Assembly: GCA_964610045.1 (NCBI GenBank)
Contig: CAZSUN010000013.1
Coordinates: 1-60,265, forward strand
DNA: 60,265 nt
Source: JACCYX01 sp964610045
GTDB taxonomy: Bacteria > Chloroflexota > Chloroflexia > Thermomicrobiales > UBA6265
Direction of reading: 5' to 3'
The notes under the pieces were generated by a model. The model was not told where the DNA came from, searched no databases, and saw nothing but the letters and a program-made list of their open reading frames with translations. The translations under genes were made by a program, and so were the position numbers. This document shows positions 41,267-51,172 of this stretch, in pieces. Each line of letters opens with the position of its first letter. Within the stretch, counting starts at the first letter, position 1.

Positions 41267-44056
41267 TTAATTGCCCGATTCCGGGTCGGTGTGGTCGTGC
41301 GGATTCACGGGATCGTCCACCGGACTCTCGCTCCCGTCGTCGCTCGATACCACCAGCTGCAACTCGTGCCCATGCGAATCGGAAACCCCCATGCCGGTTC
41401 GTTCACCCAACCAGAGGGCGCCGGCGCCCAGCGCGATCGCGAGGATGGCAATGGCGACGAGGTAGCCCCACTCGCGGACACGCTCTGCCATCGGCGGATG
41501 GAGAATGGCTTCCACTGACGCAGGCCGCCGGTAGTTGCGCAATCGCAGCGCGTTGGAAACCACGCTGACGCTGCTCATCGCCATCGCCGCTGCCGCCAGG
41601 ATCGGTGTCAGCAGGATGCCCCAGGCTGGGTACAGGACTCCCATCGCGACCGGGATCAGCGCGATGTTGTAGGCGAACGCCCAGAACAGCCCCTGCCGGA
41701 TGGTGTTGACGGTCCGGCGCGACAGATCGATTGCCGTCACGATCGAGCGCAGATCCTGCCCGATCAGCGTGATGTCCGAGGCGGCCATGGCGACATCGGT
41801 GCCGGAACCGATCGCGATCCCGAGGTCCGCCTGGGCCAGGGCCGGGGCATCGTTGATGCCGTCGCCCACCATGGCCACGATCCTGCCCTGCGCCTGAAGA
41901 TCGCGAATCTTCTCCGCCTTCTCGCCCGGCAACACCTCTGGTAGTACCTTGTCGATGCCAACCGACCGCGCGATCGCGGCCGCGGTTGCGGCGTTGTCGC
42001 CAGTCAGCATCCAGACCTCGAATCCCAGCGCCTTCATCTGGCCAACCGCCTCGGCGGATTCCGGCTTCAGGGTATCGGCGATGGCGATCATCCCGGCGAG
42101 GGTGCCGCCGATGGCGACGTACACCGGAGTCGCGCCAGTCGCCGCGTGCACCTTCGCCTCCTCCGCCACCGGGTCGATGCTGGTTCGCAGCAGGGCCATC
42201 AGCGACGGATTGCCGATCCCGACCGGCTTGCCTCCGACGAAGGCAGTCAGTCCCTTCCCGGTGACTGTATTGAACGCGGCCACTTCAGGCAGCGTCAGGG
42301 ATCGCGCTTCGGCGGCAGACACGATCGCCCGCCCCAGCGGGTGTTCCGACGCACGCTCGGCGGCGGCGGCGGTTGCCAGCAACTCCTCCTCGGAGAATCC
42401 ACCGGCTGCAACCACGGCCACCACGGAAGGCGCCCCGCGCGTGATCGTCCCGGTCTTGTCCAGCACGATGGTGTTGACCTTGCGGGCGGTTTCCAGCGCT
42501 TCACCGTTGCCGATCAGGATGCCGAGTTCGGCGGCCTTGCCGGTACCGACCATGATCGCGGTCGGAGCCGCCAACCCAAGCGCGCACGGGCAGGCGATGA
42601 TCAGTACGGATACCGTGGCGGTGATCGCATACGAAAGGACCGGGTCCGGTCCGAATGCGAGCCAAATGCCGAACGTGAGGGCGGCAATCACCAGGATCGC
42701 CGGCACGAAGACGCCCGAAATCCGGTCGGCCAGGCGCTGGATTGGCGCTTTCGATCCCTGGGCATCCTCGACCAGGCGCACGATCTGGGCGAGGGCGGTG
42801 TCCTTGCCAACGCGGGTGGCCCGGAACACGAACGAACCGGTGGTGTTGAGGGTTGCGCCGATGACATCGTCGCCGGCGCGCTTGTCAACTGGCAGGCTTT
42901 CGCCGGTCAGCATGCTCTCATCCAGCGCCGAGTTGCCCTCGGTGATGACCCCATCGACCGGCACCTTCTCACCGGGCCGGACGCGCACCATGTCGCCCAC
43001 CACCACCGATTCGACCGGGATGTCCTGCTCGAGACCATCGCGGAGGACGCGGGCAGTCTTCGATTGGAGACCCATCAGTGCCCGGATCGCATCCCCGGTG
43101 TGCGCCTTGGCCCGCGCTTCGAGCCAACGTCCCATCAGGATCAGGGCGATGATGAAGACCGCCGATTCGTAGTACAGGTTGTAAGGAAGATCCCATCGGA
43201 CGGCGAGATGCGGCCAGAGCGTGACGAAGGCGCTATAGCCGTAGGCGACCGAGGTCCCGACCGCGACCAGCGTGTTCATGTTGGTCGATCGATGCTTCGC
43301 GGCATTCCACGCCTGCACGTAGAACACCCGGCCCGCCCAGAACTGGACCAGGGTCGCGGCAATCAGCAGGAATGGCGCCAGGGTCTGCTCGCTGATCGGC
43401 AGCGGCAGGAACATTGCCAGCATCATGGCTGCGCCGATGCCGAGGCTGACCAGCGATTTGCGTTTGAGGTCCGCGATTTCGGCGTCACGGCGAGCTCGCC
43501 GGGCGATGTCTTCCCGCTCTGCATCCGACACGCTTGCCGTAGCAAGAGACCTGGACGCCATGGATGCAACAAGGCGTGCCGTGTACCCGGCGTTGGAAAC
43601 GGCAGTCGCCAGATCGGCGACCGAGACAACAGCGGGATCGAAGCTCACCGTGGCGCGTTCGGTCGCCAGGTTGACACTGGCGCTCGTTACGCCCGGCGCC
43701 TGTTCGAGCGCGGATTCAACGCGCCGCACGCAGGACGCGCAGGTCATGCCGTCGATGTCGAATACCGCTTCACCGGGCTCGGACGTCCTGCTCTCTGGAA
43801 GCGGCGCCGGAGTTGCCGGGGTGATTGTGCCCGGGTGATAGCCGGCACGCTCCACCGCCGCCGCAATGATCTCCGGCGGGACCGTATCGTGAGCGGTCAC
43901 GACCTTCGCCCGCTCGGTGGCCAGGTTCACCGAGACCTCGCGCACGCCTTCGATATGCTCGAGTGCCGTTTCCACACGCCGTACGCAGGACGCACAGGTC
44001 ATGCCATCGACGGCGAAGTCGTAGATTGTGGATGTTCCGGAGTGAGTGGTGGACAT
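41267..44056 (-). CDS. copA: Copper-exporting P1B-type ATPase
   Basis: CopA pumps Cu(I) out of the cytoplasm at the cost of ATP. The 929-residue protein has two N-terminal HMA domains, each with GMTCASCVRRVE (near residues 18 and 103), and eight expected membrane segments. The translocation motif is IIACPCALGLAAPTA, the phosphorylation site is LDKTGTITRG, and the hinge is MVGDGINDAPALAQAD. The C-terminal tail is acidic and His-containing (SHGHELQLV..., NPHDHTDPES). A CsoR-type operator lies exactly between the -35 and -10 boxes of its promoter, so copper-induced derepression is predicted. It leads a two-gene unit with the copZ chaperone. Confidence 0.96.
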   Translation of the reverse strand: MSTTHSGTSTIYDFAVDGMTCASCVRRVETALEHIEGVREVSVNLATERAKVVTAHDTVPPEIIAAAVERAGYHPGTITPATPAPLPESRTSEPGEAVFDIDGMTCASCVRRVESALEQAPGVTSASVNLATERATVSFDPAVVSVADLATAVSNAGYTARLVASMASRSLATASVSDAEREDIARRARRDAEIADLKRKSLVSLGIGAAMMLAMFLPLPISEQTLAPFLLIAATLVQFWAGRVFYVQAWNAAKHRSTNMNTLVAVGTSVAYGYSAFVTLWPHLAVRWDLPYNLYYESAVFIIALILMGRWLEARAKAHTGDAIRALMGLQSKTARVLRDGLEQDIPVESVVVGDMVRVRPGEKVPVDGVITEGNSALDESMLTGESLPVDKRAGDDVIGATLNTTGSFVFRATRVGKDTALAQIVRLVEDAQGSKAPIQRLADRISGVFVPAILVIAALTFGIWLAFGPDPVLSYAITATVSVLIIACPCALGLAAPTAIMVGTGKAAELGILIGNGEALETARKVNTIVLDKTGTITRGAPSVVAVVAAGGFSEEELLATAAAAERASEHPLGRAIVSAAEARSLTLPEVAAFNTVTGKGLTAFVGGKPVGIGNPSLMALLRTSIDPVAEEAKVHAATGATPVYVAIGGTLAGMIAIADTLKPESAEAVGQMKALGFEVWMLTGDNAATAAAIARSVGIDKVLPEVLPGEKAEKIRDLQAQGRIVAMVGDGINDAPALAQADLGIAIGSGTDVAMAASDITLIGQDLRSIVTAIDLSRRTVNTIRQGLFWAFAYNIALIPVAMGVLYPAWGILLTPILAAAAMAMSSVSVVSNALRLRNYRRPASVEAILHPPMAERVREWGYLVAIAILAIALGAGALWLGERTGMGVSDSHGHELQLVVSSDDGSESPVDDPVNPHDHTDPESGN

Positions 44057-44090
44057 GGCATTCCAACGTGAGTATCGACCGTTCGTTTGG

Positions 44091-44122
44091 CCTAATATAC
44101 CCTATGGGGGTATATTAGGCAA
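44091..44122 (-). promoter_or_regulatory. copA promoter with CsoR-type operator
   Basis: CCTAATATACCC (44091-44102) and its exact complement (44108-44119) flank the 5-nt centre TATGG. The core TATACCCTATGGGGGTATA closely matches CsoR boxes such as that of Bacillus copZA. On the minus strand TTGCCT (complement of 44117-44122) and TATATT (complement of 44094-44099) are spaced by 17 bases. The operator therefore fills the promoter spacer. Confidence 0.8.
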
Positions 44123-44317
44123 CTGGCCCGCTAGGTGCCGGCCTGGATGGACGATCCATCGCGATGGGTGTGCAGACCTGTCTGATGGGGTCGTTGATGG
44201 CTGGACTGGATGCAAGTTGCGCCAGCCTGGTCACTGCTGCTGGTGGCCTGATGTACCATGGTAGGCACTTGCGCGACGCGAGGTCGGTCATCCCGGGTGA
44301 TGACGGAACGGAGCAGG

Positions 44318-44707
44318 ATGCCGGTGCAACGCCAGGGCCAGAACCAGCCGGTGGCCACACATGACGAGAGAACCGATGCCGGAGATGCAAGTCAGCGCCA
44401 GCGGGTTTGTCCGTGGTGTGGCAGTGCCGATACCGTCTATGTCCAGCGAGGGTTCATCGGTCCGACTGACGAGCGGAACCAGTACTACACGTGCAACAGT
44501 TGCGATCGCCTGACCTACGAGATCATTTCGAAGACCGTGCGCGACATGCGAGTAGGCCAGTTCCGGACTGGCGGTATCTACCGCGATACTGTTCGCCAAA
44601 CCAAATATGAGATCACCCGTATCCTGAAGGTCGGTATGAACGAAAGTCTCCTCTACCTTAAACCCGTAGCTCGTCATCAGTATCCCCTCGACGAGCGTGG
44701 TCATTAG
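44318..44707 (+). CDS. Small zinc-ribbon protein of unknown function
   Basis: I do not recognise the family. The 129-residue product has two CxxC knuckles, VCPWCGSADTVYVQ and YYTCNSCDRLTYEI, spaced about 27 residues apart, so it should bind one zinc ion as a ribbon. The C-terminal half (VRQTKYEITRILKVGMNES) is basic and probably beta-rich. The ATG at 44318 has GGAG upstream; an in-frame ATG at 44300 is an alternative. It is divergent from the copper operon and lies 89 bp before release factor 3. A nucleic-acid-binding or ribosome-linked role is possible, but nothing shows it directly. Confidence 0.6.
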   Translation: MPVQRQGQNQPVATHDERTDAGDASQRQRVCPWCGSADTVYVQRGFIGPTDERNQYYTCNSCDRLTYEIISKTVRDMRVGQFRTGGIYRDTVRQTKYEITRILKVGMNESLLYLKPVARHQYPLDERGH

Positions 44708-44796
44708 CTGCCACAGCCAGTTGCTCCACGACCTTGCGACACGCGACCCCTTCGCGTTGCGTTCGCCCTTGCCCTTTCGCGACGGATCCCTCCCCA

Positions 44797-46443
<1,647 letters not shown>

Positions 46444-46507
46444 CACCCTCGTTGCATCGTCGGGCCAATCGTTCCGGAATACCCCATCACGTACAGGAGT
46501 TCACCGC

Positions 46508-48313
46508 ATGAGTGACGTTGTTGCCGAAAAGTTGCTTCCAACCTGGGATCTGACGACGATCTACCCGGCGATCGATTCACCGGAGTATCTGGAAGCAGTG
46601 TCGTTGCTGACCACTGGCACCTCCCGGCTGGAAGCGCTTCTGGACACGGCGGAGTCCGGTGGTCAGGATCCCGTGACGGCCTTTGAGGCCATCCAGGCCG
46701 AATTCGATACCACCCTGTTCGCCGCGTTCCGGTTGATGGCCTACCTCTCGGGACACACGTCGGTCGACTCCCGCGATCAGTTGGCCCAGGCTCGCATGAG
46801 CGAGGTTCGCATCCAGGTTGCTCAGTTGTCCAAGGTCTCGACCCGGTTTACCGCCTGGATCGGTTCGCTCGATGTCGAGGACCTGATCGCCAGTTCCCAG
46901 GTAGCCCAGACCAATGCGTTCGTGGTGAGGACGGCGGCGATCGACGCGAAACACCAGATGACGGCTGCCGAGGAATCGCTCGCCGCCGATCTCGGTCTCT
47001 CCGGCGGCCACGCCTGGACGCAACTGTACGACGATGTCACCTCGCAGATCATGGTGTCGTTCGCGAATGCCGATGGCGAGACCGAATCGCTGCCGATGAC
47101 GGAGATTCGAAACCTGGCGATGCACGCGGATCGCGATGTCCGTCGCCGGGCGTGGGAAGCCGAGCTCGACGCCTGGAAGCAATGGGAAACGCCGATCGCG
47201 GCGGCGCTCAACGGGATCAAGGGCGAACACACCAACCTCGCCGAACGCCGGCAATGGGAGTCTCCGCTCGACGAGGCGCTGCACCAGAACCATATCGACC
47301 GTATCACCCTCGACGCGATGATGGGAGCGGCTCGTGATGCCTTCCCCGATTTCCGGCGTTATTTCCGGGCCAAGGCGAAAGCGCTCGGGATACCCGCCCT
47401 GGCCTGGTACGACCTCTTCGCGCCGCTCTCCGCGTCCGAGCGCGAGTGGCCGTGGGAGGAGGCGATGGCGTTTGTCTGCGAGCAGTTCGGCACGTACTCC
47501 GGGCGACTGCGTGACCTCGCCGAACGGTCGGTGCATGAGCGCTGGATCGATGTTGCACCCCGTCCAGGCAAGGTCGGCGGCGCCTTCTGCATGCCGGCCG
47601 GCGTCGAGGAAAGCCGGGTGCTCCTGAATTTCACCCCGGCCTTCGATGGCGTCAGCACCCTCGCCCATGAACTCGGTCACGCCTACCACAACCTGTGCCA
47701 GGCCGAGACGCCGATCGTGCAGCGGATGTCCACGCCAATGACGCTCGCTGAAACTGCCAGCACCTTCTGCGAGACGATCCTGCGCAAGGCGGCGATTTCG
47801 AGCGGAACCGCCGACGAAGCGTTTTCGATCCTCGAGGGCTCCCTTCAGGATTCCGCCCAGGTCATCGTCGATATCACCAGCCGCTTCCTGTTCGAGCAGG
47901 CGGTCATGGAGCGGCGTCCCAGCCGCGCGCTCTCGTCGGAGGAGTTCAGCGAGATCATGCTCGATGCCCAGCGCCAGACCTACGGGGATGGACTCGACCC
48001 GGATGCTCTGCACTCGTACATGTGGGCGGCCAAGGGCCACTACTACTCGTCGACGGAGGCCTTCTACAATTACCCGTACATGTTCGGTCTGCTGTTCGGT
48101 CTCGGGCTCTACGCGACGTACCTGGACGATCCGGACGGATTCCGCGCCCGCTACGACGACCTGCTCGCCTCGACCGGGAGAGCGGATGCCGCCACCCTCG
48201 CCCGCGAGTTCGGGTTCGATGTCCAGTCCCGGGAATTCTGGGAAGGCAGCCTCAACGTGATCCGGGCCGATATCGACCGTTTCGTCGAGATCGTCGACCA
48301 GCGCTTCGGGTAG
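46508..48313 (+). CDS. pepF: Oligoendopeptidase F, M3 family
   Basis: This cytosolic zinc metallopeptidase degrades oligopeptides of moderate length. The 601-residue product has the family N-terminus (PTWDLTTIYPAIDSPEYL), the zinc site HELGHAYHNL near residue 388 and the following Glu region STPMTLAETASTFCE. The C-terminal YYSSTEAFYNYPYMFGLLFG is typical of M3B enzymes. AGGAG lies nine bases before the ATG at 46508; the upstream frame overlaps prfC. It is the last plus-strand gene before a perfect 28-nt palindromic terminator. The length is as usual for the family. Confidence 0.95.
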   Translation: MSDVVAEKLLPTWDLTTIYPAIDSPEYLEAVSLLTTGTSRLEALLDTAESGGQDPVTAFEAIQAEFDTTLFAAFRLMAYLSGHTSVDSRDQLAQARMSEVRIQVAQLSKVSTRFTAWIGSLDVEDLIASSQVAQTNAFVVRTAAIDAKHQMTAAEESLAADLGLSGGHAWTQLYDDVTSQIMVSFANADGETESLPMTEIRNLAMHADRDVRRRAWEAELDAWKQWETPIAAALNGIKGEHTNLAERRQWESPLDEALHQNHIDRITLDAMMGAARDAFPDFRRYFRAKAKALGIPALAWYDLFAPLSASEREWPWEEAMAFVCEQFGTYSGRLRDLAERSVHERWIDVAPRPGKVGGAFCMPAGVEESRVLLNFTPAFDGVSTLAHELGHAYHNLCQAETPIVQRMSTPMTLAETASTFCETILRKAAISSGTADEAFSILEGSLQDSAQVIVDITSRFLFEQAVMERRPSRALSSEEFSEIMLDAQRQTYGDGLDPDALHSYMWAAKGHYYSSTEAFYNYPYMFGLLFGLGLYATYLDDPDGFRARYDDLLASTGRADAATLAREFGFDVQSREFWEGSLNVIRADIDRFVEIVDQRFG

Positions 48314-48541
48314 CCACGTTGTCATTGGTCCGGCCCCAGCAACGAGGCTTCGGCCTGGTATTCCAAGGGGTGGACGTGTGCTGCCGAGCATTGGCGATGT
48401 CCGGGGTCTGTCCACCCATGACACCCAGCATCGCCAGTCGAGCCGGCTGACCCTCGCCAACGCTTGGGCCGATCGGCACCTACGGACCATGGGTTTCCGG
48501 GGTCGATCGGCCCTTGGGGCCGTGCAGGAACAGGAACGAGA

Positions 48542-48569
48542 AACGGCGGGCTGTCGACAGCCCGCCGTT
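48542..48569. terminator. Bidirectional terminator between pepF and the SIMPL gene
   Basis: AACGGCGGGCTGTC is followed at once by its exact complement, forming a 28-nt perfect palindrome between convergent genes. CCTGTTT follows on the plus side and CTCGTTCC on the minus side. Confidence 0.65.
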
Positions 48570-48597
48570 CCTGTTTACCCATGAATGGTGACGGGTG

Positions 48598-49371
48598 CTA
48601 TCCGTTCGCTGGCTCGATCTCGTACACGACCTGAACCGTGACCACGATTTCTGCCTGGCCGGGACTCACCGGCACCGGCGCTGCCGCCTGGTCCATCGCC
48701 GCACCGCCCATGGCGGCACTCTCGTAGTACTCCACGGGGGTCGCGCCGGGGGACGATGTCTCGTAGATCGAAAGGACCCGGGTGATGACCGAACCGGATG
48801 CGGTCGCCAGCTGATCGGCCCTGGTGCGCGCGTCGTCCACGGCCATCGTCCGCGCCTGGGCGGCAGCCTCGGAGGGGTCTTCGACGTAGAAGCTGATGCC
48901 CCAGACGTTGTTCGCCCCGGCGCTCACCGCCAGGTCGAGGATCGTCCCGACCGACTCGATATCGCGCACGATCACCGTCAGGCCAGACGACACTTCGTAG
49001 CGGGAAACACCAACATAGTTGCCGTCATTGTCGTATTCAGCAACCGGGTAGACGTTGTAGGAGGAGGTCGTGACATCCTCGGCCAGGACTCCGGCGTCGG
49101 TCAGGGCGGAGACGACCGCCGCGAGACCCTCACTGACCGCGGTTTGAGCCACCTCCAGCGACTCGTCGTTGGCCATCACTCCCAGCTCGATCTGGGCTGT
49201 ATCGGGATCGATCCTGACCGTTCCGGTGCCGTTGACGGTTATCGTCGCCGGCACCTCCGTAGTCATGCCGGGTGTCGCCTGGGCACTTGCCAACGAGGGA
49301 AGCGTCAGCGACAGGCTGAGGGTGAAGATTGCCAGCAGGGCTGCGGCCAGCCGCCAGGTTCGTGTTCGCAT
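48598..49371 (-). CDS. SIMPL-domain (DUF541) secreted protein
   Basis: The 257-residue protein has a Sec signal peptide (LAAALLAIFTLSLSLTLPSLASAQ) and one SIMPL domain. The domain begins ITVNGTGTVRIDPDTAQIELGV and contains VTTSSYNVYPVAEYD, and AARTM-type helices in EAAAQARTMAVDDARTRAD near residue 170. SIMPL proteins form oligomers at the cell surface or periplasm and are often linked to stress resistance; no enzymatic activity is established. It is the last gene on the strand after the anti-sigma factor gene (95 bp), so it may belong to the regulon or operon of the adjacent ECF sigma factor. Confidence 0.9.
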   Translation of the reverse strand: MRTRTWRLAAALLAIFTLSLSLTLPSLASAQATPGMTTEVPATITVNGTGTVRIDPDTAQIELGVMANDESLEVAQTAVSEGLAAVVSALTDAGVLAEDVTTSSYNVYPVAEYDNDGNYVGVSRYEVSSGLTVIVRDIESVGTILDLAVSAGANNVWGISFYVEDPSEAAAQARTMAVDDARTRADQLATASGSVITRVLSIYETSSPGATPVEYYESAAMGGAAMDQAAAPVPVSPGQAEIVVTVQVVYEIEPANG

Positions 49372-49466
49372 GTGTCAATCTCCTGTCGCGACGATGCGAC
49401 ATGGGGGCAGGGGTACGGTCGAGGCTGCCTGCGCGAGCGATGTCCTGGCGAGGGGGAGTGCCTGGA

Positions 49467-50129
49467 TCAGGCGTGGGAGCGGTCGTCGCCTGCCTGTCGA
49501 CCGGCCTGCGACATCCCGTACCACACGCCACCGAGCGCCACCGCCACCACGCCTGTGCCAACTGCGACCCATACCCAGGTCGTGTGATCGTCAGCGGATT
49601 CCTGGCCAGTTCCATTGCCATCGCTGGCCTGGAGGTTGGACAGGTCGTCCAGTGGCGTGTCGCCCGCGGAGGCGGATTCACCGCGCTCCGTCAGGACATC
49701 GTCCGATGCGGCATCCTCTGTTGCCTGAGACGCATGGTCGCCGGAATTGGTTACGCCGTCGCTTCCGCCATTCAGTTCGAAGAAGAGGGCGCCGGCCACC
49801 ACCATGAAGATGAGGGCGGCAGCCACGCTCAACTGGCGCACCAGCGGCAGCAGGCGGACGACCCTGCTTGGGGCGTCCGTGATTGGGGTGGGCGCGCCTG
49901 CCACCGGGCCGGGTTTGCGGAACTCCTCACCCAGCGTGAATGACCGTCGCGGGGTGTAGACCGGCATGTCACCCAGGATCCGGGTGATTGCCTGCAACTC
50001 GGCCAGCTCGGCGCGGAGGGCGGGATCGGCAGCGAGGGCAGTCTCGACCTCGGCCCGGCGAGCCGGGTCAAGTTCCCGGTCGAGGTAGTCGCTGAGATCC
50101 TGGGATTCGATGGGCTGGTACGTCGTCAT
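49467..50129 (-). CDS. Anti-sigma factor, membrane-anchored
   Basis: The 220-residue protein has a short N-terminal helical domain typical of anti-sigma factors (LSDYLDRELDPARRAEVE, residues 12-29) without the zinc-binding HxxxCxxC motif. It has a membrane helix at about 100-119 (LSVAAALIFMVVAGALFFEL) and a Ser/Asp-rich linker. A second hydrophobic segment lies at about 180-203 (WVWVAVGTGVVAVALGGVWY). Two membrane passes would leave the linker outside and both ends inside. GGAGGGG precedes the ATG at 50129. It lies 136 bp downstream of the ECF sigma gene, the usual order for a sigma/anti-sigma pair. Confidence 0.82.
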   Translation of the reverse strand: MTTYQPIESQDLSDYLDRELDPARRAEVETALAADPALRAELAELQAITRILGDMPVYTPRRSFTLGEEFRKPGPVAGAPTPITDAPSRVVRLLPLVRQLSVAAALIFMVVAGALFFELNGGSDGVTNSGDHASQATEDAASDDVLTERGESASAGDTPLDDLSNLQASDGNGTGQESADDHTTWVWVAVGTGVVAVALGGVWYGMSQAGRQAGDDRSHA

Positions 50130-50265
50130 GGTCACCCCTCCAGTCTGGATATGGTGGTTCGGGCGACGGTGTTCGGGAAATTCATGATCGTTGTGGTGCC
50201 TCGGCGACCGGGTATACCGGTCATTGACGATACATGCGGTTGTCCTCAGGTGTCGGGCGGACGCT

Positions 50266-50964
50266 TCAGCCCGCGTCACCCTCCTGTTGAGAAAGACGGA
50301 CAAACCGCTCGAAAAGTTCCCGATGCTGGGTGGAATCGCGAAGGATGGTGCGGAGGGCTGATCGTCCCCGGCTGATCCTGGACTTCACGGTGCCGATCGC
50401 GACGCCGGTCATGCTCGCGATGTCGTCGTACCCATAACCCTGCACGTCCGATAGCAGGATCGCGACGCGCTGGTCCTCGGGGAGGCCGGCAAGGGCGCGC
50501 TCGAGGACCTCTGCAAGCTCCGAGCGGGTCGCGAAGTTTTCGGGCGCTTCGTCGGACGCCTGCGATGTCCACTCCGGCTCGATCTCGAACGGCTCGGCAT
50601 CGAGCGACCAGGTGGGCCGGCGCGACCGTGACCGCAGGATGTCGTAGGCGCGGTTGGTGGCGATGCGCAGCAGCCATGGCCGGACGAGCCCGCCGCGGAA
50701 CGACTCGATCGCGCTCCAGGCGCGGATGAACGTGTCCTGGGCGGCGTCTTCCGCCTGGGCTCCGTCCCGCAGCAGCCGGAGGCAGACGCTGAACACCGCC
50801 GATTCGTGGCGGACGACGAGCTGGTTGAAGGCATCCATGTCCCCGCGCTGGGCGGCCCGGATCAGCCGCTCATCGATCTCGTCGGCTGGCGATGGTGAGG
50901 GAAAGCTGCTCGCGGATGTTTCGCCGCGTACCGGAAACGGTACGGGTTCGATCGGTGTCTGCAT
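50266..50964 (-). CDS. ECF-type RNA polymerase sigma factor
   Basis: The 232-residue protein has sigma region 2 (LIRAAQRGDMDAFNQLVVRH through AQDTFIRAWSAIESFRGG, about residues 34-92) and region 4 with the helix-turn-helix (LPEDQRVAILLSDVQGYGYD to VAIGTVKSRISRGRSALR, about 160-215). It lacks regions 1 and 3, as expected for extracytoplasmic-function sigma factors. The ATG at 50964 starts just before the domain; an in-frame start at 51009 would add 15 residues. The next gene encodes a membrane anti-sigma factor, so release by an envelope signal is likely. The signal is unknown. Confidence 0.92.
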   Translation of the reverse strand: MQTPIEPVPFPVRGETSASSFPSPSPADEIDERLIRAAQRGDMDAFNQLVVRHESAVFSVCLRLLRDGAQAEDAAQDTFIRAWSAIESFRGGLVRPWLLRIATNRAYDILRSRSRRPTWSLDAEPFEIEPEWTSQASDEAPENFATRSELAEVLERALAGLPEDQRVAILLSDVQGYGYDDIASMTGVAIGTVKSRISRGRSALRTILRDSTQHRELFERFVRLSQQEGDAG

Positions 50965-51113
50965 AGGCGTTCGGTCATTCCCCGGCAGGAGCCTTGTGCT
51001 GGTCAACATCGTCCTCGTGCGCTGGGCGTGATCCAACCAAACCGCCGTGCGCCGCAAGTGGTCATGATGAACAACTCCGGTTTGCCACCTTTGGTTCCAT
51101 CGGCGCGAAACAA

Positions 51114-51147
51114 CGACGCGGTCCGGCGATATCGCCGGACCGCGTCG
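51114..51147 (-). terminator. 34-nt perfect palindrome after the ScyD/ScyE-like gene
   Basis: CGACGCGGTCCGGCGAT is followed directly by its exact complement. It begins 25 bp beyond the stop of the ScyD/ScyE-like gene; on the minus strand it is followed by TTGTTTCG. It most likely ends that transcript and separates it from the sigma factor gene. Confidence 0.6.
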
Positions 51148-51172
51148 CGTGTTCGGAGTCGTCGAGCCGGTG

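Noticed and set aside
42146..44071. Plus-strand open frame of 641 codons
   Set aside because: It lies opposite copA, whose motifs are complete; no domain is visible in the antisense frame.
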